Source of the DNA: Lewinellaceae bacterium
Lineage (GTDB): Bacteria > Bacteroidota > Bacteroidia > Chitinophagales > Saprospiraceae
Length of the DNA: 64,000 nt
Direction: 5' to 3'
Assembly (NCBI GenBank): GCA_020636005.1
Contig: JACJYR010000001.1
Span: 940,001-1,004,000 of the forward strand
Shown: positions 44,796 to 53,269 of the stretch, one piece after another
Layout: each line of letters begins with the position of its first letter
How positions within the stretch are numbered: position 1 is the stretch's first letter
Position numbers and translations under genes: made by a program
Notes under the pieces: generated by a model
Seen by the model: only the letters and a program-made list of their open reading frames with translations
What the model was told of the DNA's origin: nothing
Databases searched by the model: none

Positions 44796-47309
44796 TCACT
44801 CCACCACCAGTTTCTGGATGCCTGTTACCCGCTCCGTGCGCACTTCCACGGAATACATCCCCCTGGCTATTTTGCCCAAATCAAAACTGGCGCTGTTCCT
44901 GAAACCCTCCGTGTCAAACCTGCGCACCAACTGGCCCAGGTGGTTGTAAACACGGACGTCCAACTGCTGTGCCTCGCCTTTGAAGGCGACATTCAGCAGC
45001 CCTGTGGTCGGGTTGGGAAAGACCTGGAAGGCAAGCTGGCCGGGGACTGCGGTTTCCTCCAGGCCGGTCAGGCCGTCCAGCGGGGCGTCGCCGTTGGTGA
45101 TCAGGTAGGAGGCCACGATGAGGTGCGGGTCGAAACCGTCATTGCAGTCGGGGCAGGTGACGCCGCTGACGCAGTTCGGGTTGTTGGAGTTGCATAAATC
45201 CTCGTAGTCTTCATCGAACACATAGCCCAAGGTCAATGGCCCCTGGCTGATGTAGGGCGCCATGTCGTAGTCGAACCAGGGAGCGATGGAGCCAGGGCAC
45301 CAACCGGCACGGGCGTAGAACCAGGTGCCGTTTTGCGGTGAGCAACCGTCGGGGTTAGGGTTGCAGGCCTGCCAGTTGTGCTGCTCGAAGGTCTGTACTC
45401 CGTTCACCCAGATGTGGTGGGTGTCTTCGTGAAATTCAGCGGCATTGCCCGTGTTGTTGTCGCCCCAGCCGTGGCCGGTGGACACCAGTTTCATTTTCGC
45501 TGCTTTTGCATCGTTCGGAATGTCGATGTCCAGGTTTTCCACGGGTTGCAGGTGCGATGGATCGCCAAAGTCGTAAGTTTCCCGCCAAAGCTGGGTGATG
45601 GTGCTGTAAGGGTGGGCGGGCTGGCCTTTTTTGTACTCCAGGTCCAGCGTATAGAGGAAGCCGTTGCCCAAGGTGCCGAGATAGACCCGGAACCTGATCT
45701 TGCCCTGCAGGGTGGACATGAAATCGGTCAGGTCAATACTGTGGCTGCAAGGCACCCCATAGGGTGTGATGTAGCGGATGATCTCATACCACTCACCATT
45801 GTGGCCTTTCGCCTCGATACCGGAAATCCGGTCCCAGGGGTCGCAGCCCCCGGCGGGGCACTGGATGTTGAGCAGGCCGGTTATCTGGTCGAAAGCGCCC
45901 AGGTAGCTCGGCAGTTCCGCCTCCACTTCCACCACGCCATTGGCCACGTCCGCCCAAACGGCATTGATGGCCAGGGTGCTTATGTCAGATGCCTGTTCCA
46001 CGATGTTGAGGTTCACAGCCTGGGTTGCACTGGCTCCGTAGTTATTGGTGGAAATAATGGTAAGGGTAAACGGGCCGTATGCCGGGGGTGTCCACCAGGC
46101 CGTATAGTGGTCGTTGCCCCAATCTTTAGCAAGGATTTCTTCGCCGTTTATTTCAAACTTTAGCCCGGTGACATGGAAGAGTTCGGGATAGCCAATGGAG
46201 GAGATGGCGGCCAGTTGGATAGGCTTCAGCACCGGCACAAAGACATCGCCGGCTAAAGGGCTGCGGGCATCAACCTCCGGCACATAGGTATTCGGGTCGA
46301 GTACCTGAAAGGTGTTGACAGCGTCCACGGCAGGGTCGAAGGTGCCGTTGCCGGGCTGGCTGGCCTTCACGGTTACTTCCCCGGGCTGCCCGGTCAGCGT
46401 GACCACATCACCGCTCAGGGTGGCCGGGCCGGATACGATTTCGTAGCTTACAGGCAGGCCGGAACTGGCCGATGCCCCCAACTGGAATGGTACATCGGAG
46501 ACCAGCTTGTTCGGGATTTGCGGAAATGTGATGGCCTGGAAACTGACGTCGAGATCGCCGCCGAAATTGGAGGTGTTGCCGGTTAGGGCAAAGTTGAGCA
46601 GGCTGCCGTCGCGGTCGCCGTTGCCGGTCTCGCTCACGAGTTTCGAGATAGAGGTATTGTCTTCCCCCGGCACGCCCTGGTTGAACTTGTAGTAAAGCTC
46701 CAGGCCCGGTTCGGTGCCCGTCAACTCATTGTCCATCATGTCCTGTATTTCCTGCTGGGTCAGCCCTTTGCTCCACAGGGATACCTCGTCCATCCTGCCG
46801 CCAAAGACGAAATTGAAGCCGCCGAGCAGGCTTTTGCCGAGGCCAAAGGTCTTGGTGGTGCTGGTGATGGTGCCGGCCGCAGCCTTGCTGCCTTTCAATA
46901 CGCCGTCAATGTAGAGTTTCACCTGCGAACCATCGTACACCCAGGCAATATGCTGCCACACCTGCGGCACTACCGTAAAGGTGGGCGAGGCATATTCGTA
47001 AAGGGTGCCGTTGGTGGTAAGCCTGCATTCCAATTTGCCGTTGTCAAGCTGTATGACGTACATTTCACCAGTAGCGCCCGCACCGTCCCTGATGCCCATC
47101 ATCCCTTGGCCATAAACCAGTTCGTCCGTATAAAACCATCCGGCCATCGTGATGCCCGTGGAATTGGCAATGTACTGAGAAGCATTTGGCACTGCCACAT
47201 AATCGTCAATCCGGTCGAAATGCAGGTATTGGTTGGTTTGGGCCTGTATGCTGCTGGTCAGGGCCAGTGCAAAAAAAACAATTAGTAAGTGTAAACGGGT
47301 ATTCATCAT
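44796..47309 (-). CDS. T9SS type A cargo: PNGase F-like N-glycanase with LamG domain
   Basis: 837 residues, signal peptide ending SSIQAQ. Residues 25-205 are a LamG/concanavalin-like domain (WQHIAWVYDGSQVKLYIDG). A Big/MBG-like domain follows (255-335), then an Ig-like region. Residues 450-735 match peptide-N-glycosidase F in both its domains: QCPAGGCDPWDR, GEWYEIIRYITPYGV, GHGWGDNNTGNAAEF, and GTWFYARAGWCPG. The PNGase F acids Asp60 and Glu206 align with D493 and E625, but Glu118 aligns with Gly545. PNGase F removes N-linked glycans from asparagine. The last 85 residues are a T9SS sorting domain (VFPNPTTGLLNV). It sits downstream of SusC/SusD on the same strand. Activity is uncertain because of Gly545. 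Confidence 0.82.
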   Translation of the reverse strand: MMNTRLHLLIVFFALALTSSIQAQTNQYLHFDRIDDYVAVPNASQYIANSTGITMAGWFYTDELVYGQGMMGIRDGAGATGEMYVIQLDNGKLECRLTTNGTLYEYASPTFTVVPQVWQHIAWVYDGSQVKLYIDGVLKGSKAAAGTITSTTKTFGLGKSLLGGFNFVFGGRMDEVSLWSKGLTQQEIQDMMDNELTGTEPGLELYYKFNQGVPGEDNTSISKLVSETGNGDRDGSLLNFALTGNTSNFGGDLDVSFQAITFPQIPNKLVSDVPFQLGASASSGLPVSYEIVSGPATLSGDVVTLTGQPGEVTVKASQPGNGTFDPAVDAVNTFQVLDPNTYVPEVDARSPLAGDVFVPVLKPIQLAAISSIGYPELFHVTGLKFEINGEEILAKDWGNDHYTAWWTPPAYGPFTLTIISTNNYGASATQAVNLNIVEQASDISTLAINAVWADVANGVVEVEAELPSYLGAFDQITGLLNIQCPAGGCDPWDRISGIEAKGHNGEWYEIIRYITPYGVPCSHSIDLTDFMSTLQGKIRFRVYLGTLGNGFLYTLDLEYKKGQPAHPYSTITQLWRETYDFGDPSHLQPVENLDIDIPNDAKAAKMKLVSTGHGWGDNNTGNAAEFHEDTHHIWVNGVQTFEQHNWQACNPNPDGCSPQNGTWFYARAGWCPGSIAPWFDYDMAPYISQGPLTLGYVFDEDYEDLCNSNNPNCVSGVTCPDCNDGFDPHLIVASYLITNGDAPLDGLTGLEETAVPGQLAFQVFPNPTTGLLNVAFKGEAQQLDVRVYNHLGQLVRRFDTEGFRNSASFDLGKIARGMYSVEVRTERVTGIQKLVVE

Positions 47310-47340
47310 AAGGCAAGAGTTTTTTGATAAAATGCCTGGC

Positions 47341-47415
47341 AGGGTTGTTTGAAGCTGTTTGAATATGGTTTGAAATCACTTGAGATCGCTCCCGCAACTA
47401 CATTCAAACAACCCT
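47341..47415. promoter_or_regulatory. Helically phased GTTTGAA repeats with an inverted copy
   Basis: GTTTGAA occurs at 47347, 47357 and 47368 (spacing 10 and 11 bp), and inverted as TTCAAAC at 47403. The outer arms AGGGTTGTTTGAA (47341-47353) and TTCAAACAACCCT (47403-47415) are perfect inverted repeats of 13 bp. They lie 32-106 bp upstream of the PNGase F-like gene, inside its predicted leader. Operator or RNA structure are both possible. Confidence 0.55.
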
Positions 47416-47460
47416 TTGGCAGCTTATCATCGTGAGTAGGCTTTTTTGAAAAAATATGGT

Positions 47461-47468
47461 CAAACATA
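47461..47468 (-). promoter_or_regulatory. TAnnTTTG promoter box for the PNGase F-like gene
   Basis: TATGTTTG on the minus strand. It predicts a leader of about 145 nt that would contain the GTTTGAA repeats. Confidence 0.45.
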
Positions 47469-47506
47469 CCTTCGCAAAAGGCCTTTATTAATAAAATAAT
47501 TCGCAG

Positions 47507-50500
47507 TTAAAACTTCACTATTTTTATGGCCTCAGTGGCCACATTGTCCACTATTATCCGAATATAATACACCCCGCCTTCCGGGATTTTATCACCCAGA
47601 TAAATATTGCCGGCATCAGCTTTTACAGGCACTCTCGCTATTTCCTCTCCCAATATATTGCACACGGAAATACTCGCATTTTTAAATGGATTGGACAAAA
47701 CATATTGCACTGCTATATGCTCCGAAAATGGATTGGGCACAGCAGATAAGGTGTAATATTTTTCATCCAGAATATGCGTAGCATTGGCTCCAATATTGAC
47801 CGTTTGGGAAAAAGCCTGCGAGCCACAGTCGTTCGTCGCCGTCATGGTTACTTCATATTCCCCGGGGCCGGCATAGGTATAATTGGGGTTTTCATCCGTA
47901 CTGCTGCCGGTATTGTCGCCAAAATCCCAGGTATAGGCAGTGGCATTTTCGGAGGTATTGGTGAAATTCACCGCAAGGTCGTTGATGGAAAAGATATAAC
48001 CCGCTGTCGGCAGGCCGTCCACCACCACAAGGTCAGGCTGTAAGCTGGTGCTGCTGCCGGCCGTATTGGTCACCTTTAATTCCACACTGAAAACGCCCGC
48101 CGCATCATACACCACTACCGGGTGCTGCTCGGTGGAAGTGGCCGGGTTGCCACCGGGGAAGGACCATTCCCATGCGGTAGGCCCATCCGTTGATTCATCG
48201 GTGAACTGCACTTCGAGCGGTACACAACCCTCCGTTTGGCTGGCACTGAAATCTGCGGTCGGCACTACTGCCTCCACCACTACATCCAGCATATAAACTG
48301 TTGAACCGCAGTTGTTTGTAACGGTTAAAACAACAGGGTACGTCCCCGGGGCATCGTATACAACAGAAGGGTTCTCCCCGGTGCCCGACGCTCCATTGCC
48401 AAAATCCCACAGGTAACTGATGCCGTTGGAGGAGGTATTGGTGAAAACAGCCGTCAGCCCGTTAGTCGCCACGGTGAAACCTGGAATCGGTGCGGCATCC
48501 ACCACGATAAGGTCTGTCTGCGTGATTTGGCTGCTGCCTGCCGCATTGGACACGGTCAGCCCCACGGAATAGGTGCCGGGGTTTTCGTACACCACTACCG
48601 GATTTTGTTCGGAAGAGGCCGATGGGGTGCCGCCGGGAAACGACCATTCCCAGGTAGTCGGCACATCCAGTGATTGATCGCTGAAAGCAACCGTGAACGG
48701 CGCACAGCCGGTATTGCCGCTGAAACTAAAATCAGCGGCAGGTTGAACGGCGTCAATCACTACCGTTTCAACAAAGGAAACAGTGCCGCATTGATTGGTC
48801 GCCGTCAAGGTAACGTGGTAGCTGCCAACCCCAGGAAAGATGTGTACTGGATTTTCCTCAAAAACCCCGGTGCTGCTGCCATCGTTGAAGTCCCACTCAT
48901 ACCCGTCGGCATTGGAGGAAGTATTGCTGAACACAACCGCCGCCCCCATCTGGGTAAAGGTGAACCCTGCAGTTGGTGCATCGCTCACGGTGATGAATCC
49001 GGACAGGGTCGTCTCCCCATTGCCCAGGGCATTCGAAGCTACCAGCGTCACATTGTAAATACCTGGGCTGCCGTAGGTTACGACAGGGTTTTGGTCAGTG
49101 GAAATGGCTGGGTCGCCGCCCGGGAATGTCCACGTCCAGCCATCAGGCTCGCCAATGGACTGATCTGAAAACTCAACCGTCAACGGGGCGCAGCCTTCCA
49201 GCACATTGGCGCTGAAACTGGCCACGGGCAGAAAGGCGGTTATCGTTACATCCTGGGAAAAAGTGGAAGTGCCGCAGTCGTTGGCTGCCGTCAAAACAAC
49301 CGTATAGGTGCCTGGCATTTGAAACAGGTGGGCCGGGTCTGGCTGATTGCTTGTTTCACCATCCCCAAAAGCCCAACTATAGGTGGTGGCATTGGAAGAA
49401 CTATTCGAGAACTGGACCTCCGGGCCATTGATGGTAAAGTCGAAACCAGCCGCCGGCCCGCTGTCCAGGTTGATATAGCCCGTTTGCAGGATTTCGTCAC
49501 TGCCGGCTGCCGTAGTCACCAATAGCTGAACATCGTATGTGCCGCTGCTGCTGTAGGTGACCGTGGGGTTTTGCTCCGTTGAGGTGGCCGGATCGCCCCC
49601 AGGAAACGACCATGCCCAGGATTCGGGAAAGCCCAGGGACTGGTCGGTAAACTCGACGGTGAACGGCGCGCAACCTGCCAGCACATTGGCACTAAAACCT
49701 GCAGTGGGTTGGAACGGCCCAATGGTGACGGGCTGCACCACCATATCAGTGCCGCAACTGCCGGTGATGGAAAGTGTCACATCGTAGGTGCCAGGGCCGC
49801 TAAAGGTATGGGTGGCATTGATAACGTCGCTGCCTGCCCCATCGCCAAATTGCCACTGGGCGGTATTGTAAAAACTGGAGCTATTTAGAAGTGTAACCTC
49901 CAGGCTGTCGATGATCTGTGAAAACGAAGCAACCGGGGCAGGATCCACAAACACCAAATCCGGGTTTGCCTTGGTGTAGGTATTTCCGCCCATTGTCACC
50001 ACTTCGAGCGTGACATCGTGCGGGCCGGGGGTGCTGAAGACCACCGTTGGGTTTTGTTCGGCAGAGGTGGCCGGGTTGCCGTTTTCAAAGGTCCAGAGCC
50101 AGGAAGCAGCCAGGCCGGAATTTTCACTAAAAGAAACGGACAAAGGCTCACATCCAGCGGTAGTAGTAGCGGTGAACTGTGGAAAATTGGGGATGACCAG
50201 TGGTTCAAGCTGCACATCCAATATGGTCAACACGCCGTTTTCGAGCGTGGCCTGAACAGTTTTGGGGAAGTAGCCGGTGGCAGAAAAAGTCACATCGAAC
50301 TGGCCCGGGATGGCCTGTCCGGTTTTATAGTCCCCGGTCAGGTTGCTGGTGCTGGCATTGGCCTGCGGGCTGTCGATGTTCACCAATACCCCGTTAATGG
50401 GAGCACTCGTTACGGCGTTGGTCACCTTGCCCTCCAGCCAGCAGGCACGCACATAATTGGCCCCGCATACATAAAGCCCCGTGCCGATGTCCGTCAGCAA

Positions 50501-51508
50501 AACAATCCCTGACGGAAGGAAGGGGTAGGCCCCCCAAACGCCGGAGAACCCGCTGCCGCCGAGAAAGGTGTCCCAGTCTCCAACCTCGATCAAGTTCTCC
50601 GGACGGGAAGCATCCACGATGATGCCACCGTCCGTGTAATAAGAAATGATCAGCCAATCGTTCCAGACGTGGACGTTGTGCGGAATGACACCCGAGCCAA
50701 GCGTTTCGATGGGGCGGAACCTGTCGAGTTCCTTGATGTCGTTGAGGTCGGAAATGTCGTAGGCGGCTACATAGGCATTTGCCTGTTCGTCCGTGGTGAA
50801 AACAACGTCCCTGGCATCGTTCAGCCAGGCATTGTGGGTAAAATTGTTGGGCGTTTGCTGGGAAGCCAGCAGCGTGACGTTCTGTTTATCGGATACATCG
50901 TAAATGGACAATTTGCCGCCGTAGATTTCAGATGCGTACATTTTATTGTCCCGAGCATAAACGTCATGGGCATAAACGCTGGGCCCTGCCCCCACAAAAA
51001 TTGGGGTGCCGGGTGTACTGAAAACGTCCAGGATGAGGATCCCTCCATTGTTGATATTGCTGTTGGCACCAGCGATGTAGGCGTAGCCAAACTCATCAAT
51101 GTAAAGGTTATGCGCCTTGGTGAGGGTGCCACCAAGAATGTTGGGCGACCAGTTTGTGGCAGTGATGTTATTCGGTGCGCCGCTCAGGTCAATGACCATC
51201 AACCCGCCGCCGCTCTCATTGGTCACATAGGCATAGTTGCCCCAGGTTTTGATATCCCGCCAGGTAGAACTGGCCCCCGGGATGAACTGAACCTCCACGA
51301 TATTGGAAGGGTTGCTCACATCCACAATGGAAACCCCCGTGACGAGGCCGACGAGGGCATATTCCTTCCCGTTGTCGGGATCCACCCAGCCCCAGATGTC
51401 GTTGGCGTTGGGGGCGTAGTCTATTTGATCCAGCAAGGTCATATTTAGCTGGGAAAATGCCATACCGGCGAAATGCAAGAGCAGTAAAATGGTTGTTGTT
51501 TTTTTCAT
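47507..51508 (-). CDS. T9SS type A cargo: choice-of-anchor B protein with ten PKD domains
   Basis: 1333 residues, signal peptide MKKTTTILLLLHFAGMAFSQ. About 20-345 is an LVIVD/choice-of-anchor B propeller (VSIVDVSNPSNIVEV, GGILILDV, LSIYDVSDKQ). About 356-436 is a carboxypeptidase-regulatory-like beta domain (LEGKVTNAVTSAPINGVLVN). Then come ten PKD domains arranged as five A-B pairs: A has GCAPFTVEFTDQS...WSFPGG...STEQNP, B has FSNTSSNA...W-FGDG...NPCHIF-like ends with TATNDCG. The last 80 residues are a T9SS sorting domain (LSAVPNPFSEHIAV ... EAIKIVKF). The row of PKD domains probably acts as a stiff stalk projecting the propeller from the surface. It lies 68 bp downstream of SusD, likely in the same operon. 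Confidence 0.9.
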   Translation of the reverse strand: MKKTTTILLLLHFAGMAFSQLNMTLLDQIDYAPNANDIWGWVDPDNGKEYALVGLVTGVSIVDVSNPSNIVEVQFIPGASSTWRDIKTWGNYAYVTNESGGGLMVIDLSGAPNNITATNWSPNILGGTLTKAHNLYIDEFGYAYIAGANSNINNGGILILDVFSTPGTPIFVGAGPSVYAHDVYARDNKMYASEIYGGKLSIYDVSDKQNVTLLASQQTPNNFTHNAWLNDARDVVFTTDEQANAYVAAYDISDLNDIKELDRFRPIETLGSGVIPHNVHVWNDWLIISYYTDGGIIVDASRPENLIEVGDWDTFLGGSGFSGVWGAYPFLPSGIVLLTDIGTGLYVCGANYVRACWLEGKVTNAVTSAPINGVLVNIDSPQANASTSNLTGDYKTGQAIPGQFDVTFSATGYFPKTVQATLENGVLTILDVQLEPLVIPNFPQFTATTTAGCEPLSVSFSENSGLAASWLWTFENGNPATSAEQNPTVVFSTPGPHDVTLEVVTMGGNTYTKANPDLVFVDPAPVASFSQIIDSLEVTLLNSSSFYNTAQWQFGDGAGSDVINATHTFSGPGTYDVTLSITGSCGTDMVVQPVTIGPFQPTAGFSANVLAGCAPFTVEFTDQSLGFPESWAWSFPGGDPATSTEQNPTVTYSSSGTYDVQLLVTTAAGSDEILQTGYINLDSGPAAGFDFTINGPEVQFSNSSSNATTYSWAFGDGETSNQPDPAHLFQMPGTYTVVLTAANDCGTSTFSQDVTITAFLPVASFSANVLEGCAPLTVEFSDQSIGEPDGWTWTFPGGDPAISTDQNPVVTYGSPGIYNVTLVASNALGNGETTLSGFITVSDAPTAGFTFTQMGAAVVFSNTSSNADGYEWDFNDGSSTGVFEENPVHIFPGVGSYHVTLTATNQCGTVSFVETVVIDAVQPAADFSFSGNTGCAPFTVAFSDQSLDVPTTWEWSFPGGTPSASSEQNPVVVYENPGTYSVGLTVSNAAGSSQITQTDLIVVDAAPIPGFTVATNGLTAVFTNTSSNGISYLWDFGNGASGTGENPSVVYDAPGTYPVVLTVTNNCGSTVYMLDVVVEAVVPTADFSASQTEGCVPLEVQFTDESTDGPTAWEWSFPGGNPATSTEQHPVVVYDAAGVFSVELKVTNTAGSSTSLQPDLVVVDGLPTAGYIFSINDLAVNFTNTSENATAYTWDFGDNTGSSTDENPNYTYAGPGEYEVTMTATNDCGSQAFSQTVNIGANATHILDEKYYTLSAVPNPFSEHIAVQYVLSNPFKNASISVCNILGEEIARVPVKADAGNIYLGDKIPEGGVYYIRIIVDNVATEAIKIVKF

Positions 51509-51576
51509 GCAGGATAAAGTTATAAATTTTGTGTTTTGGGATGAGTTATGGGCGCCTGGTGCGATCCAACACTACA

Positions 51577-53181
51577 TCAAGGCATCCACCACACCTTCGT
51601 CTTTGGCGAATCGTCCCCCATCCTGCCAACCTGGGCCGACCAGTTTTCTGGGTTGTTCGACGCTTCGGATGGCGGGTAGGAAAAGCGGTAGTATTCCGGG
51701 GCCGTGCCCTCCCGTGGCGTAGCACCGGTGCGCCGCCAAAGGGAATATGCCTCCCAGGGTTGGCGAAAAGCATCCAGCCAGCGCTGGGTGTAGATAAGTT
51801 GAAGTTTATCGTTTGATGTAAAAATACTCAGCCGGGGATGGTTGACCGCTGCAAATATTTCACCTTCGGAAAGGATAGGCGGCTTGTTTTCCCAAATGGC
51901 CGAACCCTTTGCCACATTTTGCCAAAAAGTGATGGATGCCACAACGCCGAGCGTGTATTCTCCCTCCGCCTCGCTGATGTCCATAGCCACCCCCAGCCCC
52001 CTCATGTATGCTTCCGCTTTGATAAAATGGACTTCTGCCGCTGTCAGCATTATCTCCGGGATGTCCTTCTCGTCCCTCACCAGGTAATAGTTAAATGGGG
52101 AATAGAGGTTGTCGGCTCCTTTGATGGGGTAGTTGCTATCGCGGTGCTGGCCATAGGGGATGCCGCCCTCGGTGGGCGTGTTGGCATCGGGGAACTGGGG
52201 GAACGGCACCCACTTGTCAGCATTGTTTGTTTCAAAAAAAATCCTGGCACGGGGGTCGAAGATGCCGCTGCCGTCGGTGTTGTCGTTTTCGGAAAGCTGG
52301 TGCCAGACGTTGCTGCCCATGCGCAGTTTTTTATGCTCCGCAAACGACCAGATGACACTTTCGTTGCGCCAATCCTGCTGGGCGGGCGACATGATTACCT
52401 CTTCGCCTTCCTCGATGACAGGCAGCTTGTTGTCAATAATTTCCTGTAAAATGGGTTTAGCAAAGGCAGGGTCTTTCTCCACCATCCGCATGGCATAGCG
52501 CAGGCGAAGGGAGTTGGCAAACTTGCGCCAGCGCACCAGGCTTTTATTGTCTTGCAGCATATCTGCATTGAAGAGGTTGTCGAAATCGCCGAATGAAACG
52601 TAAGGTTCGCCCGATGCCGTTGTTGGGTTTGGAACGGTATTGATATGATCCTCCACCCATTTCAGATCTTCGAGCAGGTATTTGTAAATCTCCTCCTGTG
52701 TGTCAAATTTTGGCCTGGCAAAATCGAGGCTTTCGAAGCCCCGCCCGGCATCGAAAAAGGGCATGTCGCCAAACAGATCGGTGATGCGGAAAGTCTTGTA
52801 GGCCAGCAGCACCTTCAACTGCGCCCTCACGTTGTTGAGCGCTTCTTCCTCCACTTCCATCGCATCCAGCCGTTCCTCTATTTCCCTAATGTGGGCGAGG
52901 GCTTTGTAGTAATTGCCCCAGGCCTCCTCCGTGCCGATGGTGATATTATCAAACCCGACGGCAGTCTTTGCGGCAAGTTGTGTGACGCCATACAGGGTTT
53001 CGTTGTGCATGTAAAACTGCTCGTTCCAGCCCAGGCGCAGCGAGTTGACAACGGTGTTGAACAGCGGCCCAATGTCCGTTTGGGTCGGATAAAAAGGGTT
53101 CTGGTTGATTTCCTCGAAGTCCTTGGTGCAGGAGGGCAACAAGAGGAAAACACCCATTAGCATGTATAAAAATCGTCTCAT
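51577..53181 (-). CDS. SusD/RagB family nutrient-binding outer-membrane lipoprotein
   Basis: 534 residues with lipobox LLPSC (Cys18). The fold is all-helical SusD-like (SusD-like_2 type): NQNPFYPTQTDIGPLFN near the start, AQLKVLLAYKTFRITDLFGDMPF, LRLRYAMRMVEKDP, EIMLTAAEVHFIKAEAYMRG and IYTQRWLDAFRQPWEAYSLWRRT. SusD caps its SusC partner and captures the ligand at the cell surface. The ligand class cannot be told from sequence; the downstream PNGase F-like gene suggests glycoprotein or peptide. It is 88 bp after SusC, across two small hairpins. Confidence 0.93.
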   Translation of the reverse strand: MRRFLYMLMGVFLLLPSCTKDFEEINQNPFYPTQTDIGPLFNTVVNSLRLGWNEQFYMHNETLYGVTQLAAKTAVGFDNITIGTEEAWGNYYKALAHIREIEERLDAMEVEEEALNNVRAQLKVLLAYKTFRITDLFGDMPFFDAGRGFESLDFARPKFDTQEEIYKYLLEDLKWVEDHINTVPNPTTASGEPYVSFGDFDNLFNADMLQDNKSLVRWRKFANSLRLRYAMRMVEKDPAFAKPILQEIIDNKLPVIEEGEEVIMSPAQQDWRNESVIWSFAEHKKLRMGSNVWHQLSENDNTDGSGIFDPRARIFFETNNADKWVPFPQFPDANTPTEGGIPYGQHRDSNYPIKGADNLYSPFNYYLVRDEKDIPEIMLTAAEVHFIKAEAYMRGLGVAMDISEAEGEYTLGVVASITFWQNVAKGSAIWENKPPILSEGEIFAAVNHPRLSIFTSNDKLQLIYTQRWLDAFRQPWEAYSLWRRTGATPREGTAPEYYRFSYPPSEASNNPENWSAQVGRMGDDSPKTKVWWMP

Positions 53182-53223
53182 TTACTTTATTGAAATTTTA
53201 ATTTTTGTCAAACAATCAAGGCA

Positions 53224-53258
53224 AATGCCGAACCCCGGCATTGCGTCCCTATCGGGAC
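53224..53258. promoter_or_regulatory. Two small hairpins between SusC and SusD genes
   Basis: AATGCCG/CGGCATT (7 bp, 5-nt loop) and GTCCC/GGGAC (5 bp, 4-nt loop) are adjacent. They may tune relative mRNA levels of the two genes. Confidence 0.4.
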
Positions 53259-53269
53259 AAACCCCCAAT

